Part shown: positions 17,408-25,036 of the stretch, one piece after another
Layout: every line of letters starts with the position of its first letter
How positions within the stretch are numbered: position 1 is the first letter of the stretch
NCBI GenBank assembly: GCA_964439625.1
Contig: CAYTPI010000014.1
Span: forward strand, 1-64,000
Source: CAYTPI01 sp964439625
GTDB lineage: Bacteria > Chloroflexota > Anaerolineae > Aggregatilineales > UBA3940
Length of the DNA: 64,000 bases
Direction: 5' to 3'
Program-made: the position numbers and the translations under genes
Notes under the pieces: generated by a model
The model's database searches: none
Seen by the model: the letters and a program-made list of their open reading frames with translations, nothing else
What the model was told of the DNA's origin: nothing

Positions 17408-18076
17408 TCAGGAACTCGTCATCGCCACGATAATAGCCTGAAGGACACTATCTAGGTGGCGTTTCGTTTCACTATTTGCCAATTGGGCATCCCGAGCGAG
17501 GCAGGCTTCATAAATACGCTGATGGTCTTCCCAGGCGGCAGCCTTGTTGCTGCCAGCTAAATCAAGATAAATGCGGTTGTACGGAGCCACGGTATTGCGG
17601 AGTTGCTGAATGAGTTCAATTGTTTTTGGCTGCGGGTATGCTGAATAAAGAGTCATATGGAAATCATTGTTTAAGGCCAATAGGTCCTCAAGTCCCTCGG
17701 TGACATCGGCCTCTGCAATAATTGCCCCCATTTTCTCGACCCTGGCATCATCTATATCGACCGCAGCACGCTCGGCGGCAATGCCCTCAAGTAGGCCTCG
17801 AATGAAATATAATTCAGATAATTCTGTCGCAGTCCGTTCAGTGACAATAGCACCGCGATTTGGGATCAGAGTGACGAGCCCTTCGGCGTCCAAGGTGCGG
17901 AGTGCTTCTCGAACGGGTATCCGGCTGACGGCTAGCTCATTGGCAATGTCTTGCTGATCAAGTTTTTCTCCGGGAGAAAAATGTCCGCGCAGTATTGATG
18001 AACGAATAGCGTCGGCAATAAGTTCGCCACGTGGTTTCAGGGTCTGCGGGTTAATGTTAAAGTGGAGAGTAGTCAT
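17408..18076 (-). CDS. GntR family transcriptional regulator, FCD subfamily
   Basis: This is a winged-helix repressor-type regulator. The N-terminal ~75 residues are the GntR HTH (LIADAIRSSILRGHFSPGEK, LAVSRIPVREALRTLDAEGL). The remainder is an all-helical FCD ligand-binding domain (LSELYFIRGLLEGIAAERAA, NNDFHMTLYSA with the metal-binding Asp/His, and a C-terminal ANSETKRHLDSVL with the last His). FCD regulators commonly respond to organic acids and aromatic intermediates. It is divergent from the P450/pca operon, with 440 bases between the starts. A palindrome of FCD type overlaps the operon promoter, so it very probably controls protocatechuate catabolism. The inducer is unknown. Confidence 0.9.
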   Translation of the reverse strand: MTTLHFNINPQTLKPRGELIADAIRSSILRGHFSPGEKLDQQDIANELAVSRIPVREALRTLDAEGLVTLIPNRGAIVTERTATELSELYFIRGLLEGIAAERAAVDIDDARVEKMGAIIAEADVTEGLEDLLALNNDFHMTLYSAYPQPKTIELIQQLRNTVAPYNRIYLDLAGSNKAAAWEDHQRIYEACLARDAQLANSETKRHLDSVLQAIIVAMTSS

Positions 18077-18136
18077 TATTTTTGAGGCACCTTTCGGTTA
18101 CCAACCACGCTAAGGAAAGACTGTATATAATATGCA

Positions 18137-18164
18137 ATTATATGCTTTCTTAGAAAATTCTCAA
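18137..18164 (-). promoter_or_regulatory. Promoter candidate for the GntR regulator gene
   Basis: Read on the - strand, TTGAGA is followed after 16 bases by TATAAT. This would start transcription about 55 bases before the regulator's ATG at 18076. Both elements are near sigma-70 consensus. The assignment is by inspection only. Confidence 0.45.
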
Positions 18165-18237
18165 GCTAGCTGCACGTAGGCTTTCAGTCCAACAGCGGCC
18201 TATACCGCTATTGAATGTTACTCATTTCATTTGATGG

Positions 18238-18266
18238 TTGACGCAAACATACAGAGTGTGTATATT
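18238..18266 (+). promoter_or_regulatory. Promoter candidate for the P450/pca operon
   Basis: TTGACG (18238-18243), a 17-base spacer and TATATT (18261-18266) form a near-consensus sigma-70 promoter. The -10 element overlaps the palindrome at 18262-18277. Transcription would begin near 18273 and leave a leader of about 245 bases before the P450 start. The region 18077-18517 holds no convincing gene. Confidence 0.55.
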
Positions 18267-18277
18267 GTATACAATAT
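18262..18277. promoter_or_regulatory. FCD/GntR operator candidate overlapping the pca promoter
   Basis: ATATTGTATACAATAT is a perfect 16-bp palindrome with the core TTGTATACAA. That core agrees with the T-N-G-T-N(3)-A-C-N-A pattern recognised by FCD-type GntR regulators. It covers the -10 region of the predicted operon promoter, so a bound regulator would repress the catabolic operon. Confidence 0.6.
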
Positions 18278-18284
18278 GAGCATG

Positions 18285-18294
18285 TTGCATACAC
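18285..18294. promoter_or_regulatory. Second, imperfect operator candidate
   Basis: TTGCATACAC matches the core TTGTATACAA at eight of ten positions. Its centre is 20 bases, about two helical turns, from the centre of the perfect palindrome, so a second regulator dimer could bind the same face of the DNA. This is weaker evidence than for the first site. Confidence 0.3.
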
Positions 18295-18517
18295 TTGACC
18301 CTGTTAAAAATCTCAAACCTAAATACTTAGCCAAACATCGTATCAATATTATTCATAAGGAAAAGGTTTTCAAATATTTTTGCAGGCAAGGTATCGCTCT
18401 CAGTTCCTGTACCTTAGCGACACATCATGCCCAAATTGATATTACAGCAACTTATTAATGCGGGAGCATCAGCACAGTACTTACCATCTGTGTTCATATG
18501 AGGAGACCAAAATACCC

Positions 18518-19687
18518 ATGGAAGCAGTTAAGTACACACTTCATACCATCGCAGATAAAGACCCATACCCCAAATACAAATGGCTGAGAGACAACGACCC
18601 AGCACACTACGTCGAAGAAGAGGATATGTGGATCTTGACGCGTTTTGAAGATGTCTCGAACGCCTTCAAGGATTGGCAGACGTGGTCTTCACAGCGGCGT
18701 GGCAACCTTGTGCACGATATTCCAGAACGCATCGGCAAAACGCTTGGCACGACTGACCCGCCCGCCCACCGCTTTGCCCGCAGCCTCGTGAATAAGGCTT
18801 TTACGCCGCGGACGGTCGCCAACCTCAAGCCGAAGATCGAAGGATTAGCCCGTGAGCTTGCTGAAAAAGCCAGGGATAAAGGAACAGTCGAGTATGTTGG
18901 CGAAATATCAGCGCCCTATAATGCATCACTGCTAGGGGCGATGTTCGGGGTGCCCGATGAAGACTTCATCCAGATACGGCATTGGCTCGATGACTTCTTC
19001 ATGCGGGATGAACCCGCACCGGGTGAAGAACCTGTACAAGTTGTCGCTATGCGTCACCTGACGGATTACATCAGCAAATTAGCGGATGCACACCTCGCTT
19101 CTGGTGAGGATGACCTCATGACGGCGATGCTGCTGGCGGAAGAAGACGGTAAAAAGCTTGAGCGCGAGCAAGTCGTCGTCACAACCATGACCTTCCTTGT
19201 CGCTGGGTTTGAGTCAACCAACAACCTGTTTACCAACTTAACACATGCGTTGGCACAACACCCGCACATCTATGATGAAGTCAAAAATGACCCAGACCTG
19301 ATGCCACAGTTCGTAGAAGAAGGCATGCGCTGGGACTCCGCTGCGCAGGGCTTTGTTCGTAGCCCCAACCATGACGTCGAGATGCATGGGAAACTCATCC
19401 CAGAAAACGCGGAAGTCATGCTGCATATTGGGTCGGCAAACCGTGACGAGCGTCAGTTTGCCGACCCAGATACGTTTGATATTCATCGCGAGATGACGCG
19501 TCATCTGGGGCTGGGGCAGGGGATACACTTTTGTGTCGGCGCCCCGCTTGGGCGTGAGATGTCTTATACGCTCTTTAGGGAAATTCTTGCCGTCAGCGAA
19601 CAATGGGAAATTGATCTTGATAATGCTGAGCGCGTTCTGACGCCTAACTTCAGAGGCTTCTCCAAACTACCACTGACCTTGAAATAG
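18518..19687 (+). CDS. Cytochrome P450
   Basis: This is a soluble bacterial haem-thiolate monooxygenase of 389 residues. It has the I-helix oxygen-activation motif LVAGFEST (residues ~225-232), the ExxR pair in EGMR (E268, R271), and the haem-binding loop LGLGQGIHFCVGAPLG with the Cys ligand at about residue 339. The usual Phe of that loop is Leu. The ATG at 18518 is preceded by AGGAG, and an upstream ATG at 18458 lacks support. It is the first gene of the protocatechuate operon. It may therefore generate protocatechuate by O-demethylation (for example of vanillate) or by ring hydroxylation (for example of 4-hydroxybenzoate). That role is inference. No ferredoxin or reductase partner is encoded nearby. 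Confidence 0.92.
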   Translation: MEAVKYTLHTIADKDPYPKYKWLRDNDPAHYVEEEDMWILTRFEDVSNAFKDWQTWSSQRRGNLVHDIPERIGKTLGTTDPPAHRFARSLVNKAFTPRTVANLKPKIEGLARELAEKARDKGTVEYVGEISAPYNASLLGAMFGVPDEDFIQIRHWLDDFFMRDEPAPGEEPVQVVAMRHLTDYISKLADAHLASGEDDLMTAMLLAEEDGKKLEREQVVVTTMTFLVAGFESTNNLFTNLTHALAQHPHIYDEVKNDPDLMPQFVEEGMRWDSAAQGFVRSPNHDVEMHGKLIPENAEVMLHIGSANRDERQFADPDTFDIHREMTRHLGLGQGIHFCVGAPLGREMSYTLFREILAVSEQWEIDLDNAERVLTPNFRGFSKLPLTLK

Positions 19688-19698
19688 GAGGCTGACCG

Positions 19699-19806
19699 AT
19701 GGACGTTTCCGAAGCACCTTCCATAAAGACTGGGGTTACTCGGTCGCTTATGAAGCCAGCCCCACACTCGGCAGTGCCAAGTAACGTTATAGCAGAAAAG
19801 TCATAG
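19699..19806 (+). CDS. Possible 35-residue small protein between P450 and pcaD
   Basis: A complete short ORF starts at ATG 19699 with a near-perfect ribosome-binding site AGGAGG that overlaps the P450 stop, seven bases before the start. It ends with TAG at 19806, nine bases before pcaD. The product begins MDVSEAPSIKTG, has no cysteine and no membrane segment, and resembles nothing I recognise. The strong site in a space with no other gene to serve argues for translation. The ORF may instead be a remnant, or may couple translation into pcaD, whose own site is weak. Confidence 0.4.
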   Translation: MDVSEAPSIKTGVTRSLMKPAPHSAVPSNVIAEKS

Positions 19807-19814
19807 AGAAACCC

Positions 19815-20618
19815 ATGCTTCAAAATCGTTTTATTCAGATCGATGATATCACCCTGCATTACAAGATTGAAGGCAAGCCGGATGCCAACTCAGTGATTTT
19901 CATCAATTCTTTGGGTACAGATTTGCGCATTTGGGATGATGTGGTGCCACATTTTGTTGAACATTACCAAGTGATACGCTACGACAAGCGCGGACATGGC
20001 CTCTCGGACTGCCCACCTGCTCCTTACACCATCCGTGCTTTAACGAACGATATTCTGGGCCTGATGGATGCACTATCCATTGAGCAAGCCGCCATTGTGG
20101 GCCTATCAGTTGGGGGCATGGTTGCAATTGACGCCGCTTCTAACTTTGCAGAACGGGTCGCAGCGCTCATTCTCTCAGACACAGCCCCTCAGATCGGTAG
20201 TGACGACAGCTGGAACAAACGTATTAACACAGTTCGTAAACACGGCATCGCGCATATTGGCGATGATATCCTGAAGCGCTGGTTCACTCCGGCTTTTGGT
20301 CAGTCGCACCCAGCCGCTTATCATGGCTTCCTTAATATGCTCAACCGCTTACCAGCCGAGGGTTACGCTGGGGTCTGTGAAGCCATCCGTGATGCTGATC
20401 TGACTCAAGAGGCCAAATCAATCGATAAAAATGTGTTGGTATTGTGCGGTGCAGATGACGCCTCCACACCGTCGGATTTCGTCCAAGAAGCGACATCCAT
20501 CATACCGACCGTCCACTTCCATGCGATTGAAAATGCAGGCCATCTACCCTGCGTCGAGCAACCAGAAACGACTGCTATCTTAATCCTTGACTTCCTGAAA
20601 GCGCAGCAATATGTCTGA
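19815..20618 (+). CDS. pcaD: 3-oxoadipate enol-lactonase (alpha/beta hydrolase)
   Basis: It hydrolyses beta-ketoadipate enol-lactone to 3-oxoadipate. It is an alpha/beta-hydrolase with the oxyanion-region strand VIFINSLGTDLRIWD, the RYDKRGHGLS motif, the nucleophile elbow GLSVGGM (Ser at about residue 98), the acid in CGADDAST and the catalytic His in ENAGHLPCVEQPE. Its 267 residues are typical of PcaD. The stop overlaps the start of pcaC by eight bases. The substrate assignment rests on the operon, because many hydrolases share this fold. Confidence 0.88.
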   Translation: MLQNRFIQIDDITLHYKIEGKPDANSVIFINSLGTDLRIWDDVVPHFVEHYQVIRYDKRGHGLSDCPPAPYTIRALTNDILGLMDALSIEQAAIVGLSVGGMVAIDAASNFAERVAALILSDTAPQIGSDDSWNKRINTVRKHGIAHIGDDILKRWFTPAFGQSHPAAYHGFLNMLNRLPAEGYAGVCEAIRDADLTQEAKSIDKNVLVLCGADDASTPSDFVQEATSIIPTVHFHAIENAGHLPCVEQPETTAILILDFLKAQQYV

Positions 20619-21003
20619 CGGTAAGTTTGAGCGCGGCATGAAAATTCGGCGCGAGGTGCTCGGTGATGCCCACGTTGACCAGGCAGAAGCCAACAAAACA
20701 GACTTCGATGCTGATTTTCAACGCTTCATCACAGAAATGGCTTGGGGAACCGTCTGGACGGGTGACGCCATACCTCGCCAGACGCGCCATCTGGTCACGA
20801 TTGCGATTCTGGCAGCCTTGGGCAAAGAGCACGAGCTTGCCATGCACATCCGAGCGACGCAGAATACGGGCGTGACGCAAGATGAAATCAAAGAGGTACT
20901 ACATCAAGTCGCTATCTATGCGGGGGTTCCGGCCGCCAACACAGCCATTAGCATTGCCAAGCAAGTCTTTGCTGAAACACCAAACAAGATTGAGCAGGAG
21001 TAG
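20611..21003 (+). CDS. pcaC: 4-carboxymuconolactone decarboxylase
   Basis: It decarboxylates gamma-carboxymuconolactone to beta-ketoadipate enol-lactone. This 130-residue protein has the family pattern RGMKIRREVLGDAHVD, then DFDADFQRFITEMAWGTVW, the TRHLVTIAILAALGKEHELA segment, and EIKEVLHQVAIYAGVPAAN with the conserved His. Stand-alone PcaC proteins have this length. In some bacteria PcaC and PcaD are fused as PcaL, whereas here they are separate but overlap by eight bases. It is part of the continuous pca operon. Confidence 0.93.
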   Translation: MSDGKFERGMKIRREVLGDAHVDQAEANKTDFDADFQRFITEMAWGTVWTGDAIPRQTRHLVTIAILAALGKEHELAMHIRATQNTGVTQDEIKEVLHQVAIYAGVPAANTAISIAKQVFAETPNKIEQE

Positions 21004-21011
21004 GCCTCGCA

Positions 21012-21737
21012 ATGACTGATAATATGCAAAAGACTCAAACGGCGATGGACCCAAGTGCCCATCCACCCTATTTGTATCCACCCTATAAATCGACGCCTAA
21101 GCGCTCCCCGCAAAAACCGCTGGTGCCAGTCCCTGAGTCGCTGACCGATCTGACTGGCCCCGTCTATGGGCATGATGATATCAACCCGTTCGACAATGAC
21201 ATGACGAAGAACGCCGTCGTCAACGGTGAGCCACTCGGTGAGCGCATCATCGTCGTTGGGTGCGTACTGGATGATCGCAATCGACCTGTTCGCAATGCCC
21301 TGTTGGAAGTGTGGCAGGCCAACGCTGCTGGACGCTACCTGCATCTTGTCGATCAACACCCAGCACCGCTAGACCCGAACTTCAGTGGTGCTGCTCGCCT
21401 CCTCACCAATGCAAACGGCGAATATCGCTTTGTAACCATCAAGCCAGGAGCCTACCCTTGGGGCAACCATGACAACGCATGGCGTCCTGCCCATATTCAC
21501 TTTTCAGTCTTCGGAACAGCATTTACATCGCGCTTAGTAACACAGATGTACTTCCCCAACGATCCACTGCTCAAGTATGACCCGATGTATACCAGCATCC
21601 CAGATGATAACGGGCGTCAGCGGTTGGTCTCTGAATATGCCCATGACGTGACTGAGCCAAACTGGGCGTTGGGCTACCGCTTTAACATCGTGCTGGCTGG
21701 CAGCCGTGAAACACCGTTTGAAACAAAGGAGGCCTAA
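21012..21737 (+). CDS. pcaH: Protocatechuate 3,4-dioxygenase, beta subunit
   Basis: This is the iron-containing subunit that cleaves the ring of protocatechuate between the two hydroxyls, giving 3-carboxy-cis,cis-muconate. All four Fe(III) ligands known in the family are present: Tyr in AAGRYLHL (Y109), Tyr in GAYPWGNHDNAWRPAHIHFS (Y148), and two His in the same segment (H161, H163). The N-terminal Pro-rich region (HPPYLYPPYKST) and the 241-residue length are typical. It lies two bases upstream of the alpha subunit gene, and the two subunits assemble together. Confidence 0.96.
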   Translation: MTDNMQKTQTAMDPSAHPPYLYPPYKSTPKRSPQKPLVPVPESLTDLTGPVYGHDDINPFDNDMTKNAVVNGEPLGERIIVVGCVLDDRNRPVRNALLEVWQANAAGRYLHLVDQHPAPLDPNFSGAARLLTNANGEYRFVTIKPGAYPWGNHDNAWRPAHIHFSVFGTAFTSRLVTQMYFPNDPLLKYDPMYTSIPDDNGRQRLVSEYAHDVTEPNWALGYRFNIVLAGSRETPFETKEA

Positions 21738-21739
21738 GC

Positions 21740-22324
21740 ATGTCTGAATTTATACCTCAAACGCCAAGCCAAACCGTTGGCCCCTACTATGCCATCGGTT
21801 TGATTGATGGCTCGCTCAATAACTTGTTAACCCCGGAGACCAAGGGCCAGCGGATCATCATCACTGGGCGACTGCTTGATGCCGACCGCGAGGCGTTCAA
21901 AGATGGCTGCCTCGAAATTTGGCAGGCAGATGCCAATGGCTATTTCAATCACCCAGCAGACCCTAACCATACACACGCAGATAAGACATTTAAGGGCTGG
22001 GGGCGAGCTGAATGCGACGAAGACGGGCGTTTTATCTTCCACACAATCAAGCCTGGGCCAGTTCAAAACGCAGATGGCTCGACGTTGGCACCACACATTG
22101 CTGTGCATGTGTTCGGTCGCGGGATGCTGCTGCATGCACGCACGCGGTTCTTCTTTCCGAATGACGCTCATGCTGACGACCCTGTGTTTCAAGCTATTCC
22201 AGCAGCTCGTCGCGATACCGTCATCATGCGGGCGGGCACCGAAGATAGCAATCTACCTGTCTACCACATCGACGTGAAATTTGATGGCGACGACGAAACC
22301 GTCTTCTTCGACGTTTTCAACTAG
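21740..22324 (+). CDS. pcaG: Protocatechuate 3,4-dioxygenase, alpha subunit
   Basis: This is the non-iron partner of PcaH, needed for the oligomeric enzyme and contributing to the active site. The N-terminus TPSQTVGPYYAIGL is the family signature. The intradiol beta-sandwich follows (ITGRLLDADREAFKDGCLEI, WQADANGYF). The iron ligands seen in PcaH are replaced, as expected for the alpha chain (HIAVHVFGRGM aligns with the RPAHIHFSVFG region). Its 194 residues match known PcaG. pcaB begins four bases after its stop codon. Confidence 0.95.
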   Translation: MSEFIPQTPSQTVGPYYAIGLIDGSLNNLLTPETKGQRIIITGRLLDADREAFKDGCLEIWQADANGYFNHPADPNHTHADKTFKGWGRAECDEDGRFIFHTIKPGPVQNADGSTLAPHIAVHVFGRGMLLHARTRFFFPNDAHADDPVFQAIPAARRDTVIMRAGTEDSNLPVYHIDVKFDGDDETVFFDVFN

Positions 22325-22328
22325 CGCA

Positions 22329-23654
22329 ATGTCTTTGACGTCTGGCCTATTTGATGACCCGGCAGCCGTTCACACATTTAGTGATGCGCAGTTTGTCAGT
22401 TATATGCTGGTAGTCGAAGTAGCGCTGGCAAGGGTGCAATCCGAGTTGGGGGTTATTCCACCCTCAGTCGCAGAGCATATTGCCGCGGCTGCATCAGCCC
22501 TGCAGACGGATTTATCCAAGGTACATGCCAGCCAAGAGAAGGCAGGTATTCCTACCATTGAAGTGATTAGTCAGCTTCGCGAACAGGTTGCACCAGAGTC
22601 TGCTGCTTATATCCATTGGGGAGCGACCTCGCAAGACATCATGGATACCGTTTTGATTCTTCAATTGAAGGATATGATCAACCAACTTGAGGGGGCACTT
22701 CTTCAACTGACGGTCAATCTAGCCGACCTTGCTGACACACATCGCCGCACATTGATGGCAGCTCGCACACATTCACAACAGGCCCTGCCAACAACATTCG
22801 GGTTAAAAGCTGCGGGGTGGCTGGCCCCACTGCTTCGTCAACAAACGCGCCTCGCCGAACTGAAACCACGGTTATTGGTGGTTCAATTAGCAGGGGCCGC
22901 TGGGACACTGGCGTCATTGGGCAATGATGGACTGCGGGTTCAAGCGGCTTTGGCGGCTGAACTTGACCTTGGCGTGCCCTCGGTTGCTTGGCACACCAGC
23001 CGAGATAACCTCGCCGAGTTTGCCAGTTGGCTCTCTTTATTGACGGGCTGTATGGCGAAAATGGCACAGGATATCATCCTGATGGCTCAAACTGAAATTG
23101 GCGAGGTGCTCGAGTCAGATGATCCATCGCGTGGAGGGTCAAGCACGCTGCCACAGAAGCGCAACCCGATGGTCAGCGAGATGATCATTGCGGCGGCGCG
23201 TACAAACGCCTCGCTGCTGGCGAACATGCACCACGCACTGATTCAGGAGCACGAGCGTGCTACGCATAGCTGGCAAATGGAATGGCTGACGCTACCACAG
23301 ATGATCTCGCTAACGCTGCGAGCACTTGAGCGCACCGTCTTCTTGAGCAGCAACCTGATCGTCAATGCCAACCGGATGAAACAGAATGTCGATGCGTCTA
23401 ACGGGCTATTGATGGCTGAAGCCGCCAGCCTAGCGCTGACCCAGTTCATTGGCAGGGATGAAGCCAAAGCTGTTGTCCGGGAAGCGGCCTTACAAACGGT
23501 AAACGATGGTGGTCACCTGATTGATAAACTGCGCGCCAAGCTCGATGTAGACATCGATTGGGCAGCGCTTAAGGACGAATTAACTTACCTTGGGCGTTCA
23601 GATGCGATGATTGACCGCGTATTGAACAACCATCAACGCAAAGAGGATACATGA
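22329..23654 (+). CDS. pcaB: 3-carboxy-cis,cis-muconate cycloisomerase
   Basis: It lactonises 3-carboxymuconate to gamma-carboxymuconolactone. It is a member of the fumarase/aspartase superfamily with the signature GGSSTLPQKRNPMVSE (the mobile catalytic loop), IHWGATSQDIMDT near the active site, and AARTHSQQALPTTFGLKAAG. The start at ATG 22329 gives 441 residues, the expected size. Upstream in-frame codons overlap pcaG and are not conserved-looking. Its stop overlaps the start of the CoA-transferase gene by four bases (ATGA). Confidence 0.94.
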   Translation: MSLTSGLFDDPAAVHTFSDAQFVSYMLVVEVALARVQSELGVIPPSVAEHIAAAASALQTDLSKVHASQEKAGIPTIEVISQLREQVAPESAAYIHWGATSQDIMDTVLILQLKDMINQLEGALLQLTVNLADLADTHRRTLMAARTHSQQALPTTFGLKAAGWLAPLLRQQTRLAELKPRLLVVQLAGAAGTLASLGNDGLRVQAALAAELDLGVPSVAWHTSRDNLAEFASWLSLLTGCMAKMAQDIILMAQTEIGEVLESDDPSRGGSSTLPQKRNPMVSEMIIAAARTNASLLANMHHALIQEHERATHSWQMEWLTLPQMISLTLRALERTVFLSSNLIVNANRMKQNVDASNGLLMAEAASLALTQFIGRDEAKAVVREAALQTVNDGGHLIDKLRAKLDVDIDWAALKDELTYLGRSDAMIDRVLNNHQRKEDT

Positions 23655-25000
23655 AACGCGTTCCGCAAATTACAGCAGCCAAAGCTGCGGCTAAAGTCAA
23701 AGATGGTGATGTTCTGATGGTTGGTGGGTTCGGTATGACCGGTAATCCAGTGCATCTTGTCCATGCTTTAGCTGAACTGCCCACCAAAGGCCTGACGTAT
23801 ATCGGTAATAATGTCGGAGAACCCGGTCTCGGTGGTGGCAGGCTGCTGCGCAACGGTCAGATAAGGAAGGCCATTGGCTCATTTTTCACCAGCAACCCAG
23901 AAGCGGTCTCTGCTGCGCAAACGGGCGAAATAGAGGTAGAACTGGTGCCGCAGGGGTCACTGGCAGAGGCGATCCGGGCGGGCGGGGCCGGGCTTGGTGG
24001 TTTCTATACACCAACCTCATATGCGACCGTCCTTGCTGACGGCAAAGAAGTTTGCACAATCGACGGCAAATCGTTCGTCTTTGTGCCTGCGTTACGTGCG
24101 AACGTCGCATTTATCCGAGCGTGGCAAGCCGATACGGCTGGTAACCTTGTCTACCGTATGACAGAACAGAACTTCAATAAAGCGATGGCAACGGCTGCTG
24201 ACCTCGTGATCGTAGAGGCCGAAGAGATTGTCCCAGTTGGTACGATAGACCCTAATGGTATTCACACGCCGGGCAACTATGTTGATTATCTGGTGCAAGC
24301 CCATACCACGCTGGCAGACCTCGGTTCATCTGCCGACATTAGCAGCAGCCGCAAGAAGGTTGATGCCGCCCGGATGAATATCGCACGTCGAGCGCTGGCG
24401 GAACTGAATCAGGGTGATGTCGTTAACCTCGGCGTCGGCATTCCAACCTTAATCGCCGACCTGATCACACCAGCTCACGGCATCATTTTGCATACAGAAA
24501 ATGGCATGTTGGGCGTCGGCCCGGCCCCCGACGCAGGCGGCGCGCTCGACTACCCAGTGAATGCGGGCAAAGTGCCAGTGACAGCGCTGCCCGGCAGCAG
24601 CTACTTTGACAGTAGCGACTCATTTGCCATGATCCGCGGCGGGCATGTGGATGTTGCCATTATGGGCGCGCTGCAAGTCGATGAAGCTGCAAACCTTGCC
24701 AACTGGGCCGTACCAGGCAAGCCGTTGCTTGGGGTTGGCGGTGCTATGGATTTGGCATCGGGTGCGCGCAAGCTGATCATTACCATGACGCATTTAAGCC
24801 GCCGGGGTGATCCTAAAATCGTCCCGGCATGTACACTGCCTCTGACGGCACAGAGCGTCGTCGATATGGTCATTACAGATAAAGCCGTCTTCGTGTATGA
24901 TGATGGTCAACTAATATTAACCGAACTCATGCCCGGCGCAGCGCTGGACGATATCCGGAAAACGACAACCGCTCATTTTATTGAGCGCCTTTCATCTTGA
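23651..25000 (+). CDS. pcaIJ: 3-oxoacid (3-oxoadipate) CoA-transferase, fused A and B subunits
   Basis: It transfers CoA from succinyl-CoA to 3-oxoadipate. The two subunits that are usually separate (PcaI, PcaJ) are one chain. Residues ~1-220 are subunit A (VKDGDVLMVGGFGMTGNP, then AIRAGGAGLGGFYTP). Residues ~235-449 are subunit B (NIARRALAEL, VVNLGVGIPTLIADL). The catalytic glutamate is in ILHTENGMLGVGP (about E283). Fused forms are known, as in mitochondrial SCOT, but two-gene forms are commoner in bacterial pca clusters. The specificity for 3-oxoadipate rather than acetoacetate is inferred from the operon. Confidence 0.9.
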   Translation: MKRVPQITAAKAAAKVKDGDVLMVGGFGMTGNPVHLVHALAELPTKGLTYIGNNVGEPGLGGGRLLRNGQIRKAIGSFFTSNPEAVSAAQTGEIEVELVPQGSLAEAIRAGGAGLGGFYTPTSYATVLADGKEVCTIDGKSFVFVPALRANVAFIRAWQADTAGNLVYRMTEQNFNKAMATAADLVIVEAEEIVPVGTIDPNGIHTPGNYVDYLVQAHTTLADLGSSADISSSRKKVDAARMNIARRALAELNQGDVVNLGVGIPTLIADLITPAHGIILHTENGMLGVGPAPDAGGALDYPVNAGKVPVTALPGSSYFDSSDSFAMIRGGHVDVAIMGALQVDEAANLANWAVPGKPLLGVGGAMDLASGARKLIITMTHLSRRGDPKIVPACTLPLTAQSVVDMVITDKAVFVYDDGQLILTELMPGAALDDIRKTTTAHFIERLSS

Positions 25001-25036
25001 TTTCATAAAACCGTATCTTGAATAGGAGAAGCTACT

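Noticed and set aside
18231..18458. 75-codon ORF on the + strand upstream of the P450 gene
   Set aside because: It contains the promoter and operator palindrome, has no ribosome-binding site or recognisable domain, and lies in a region explained by regulation.
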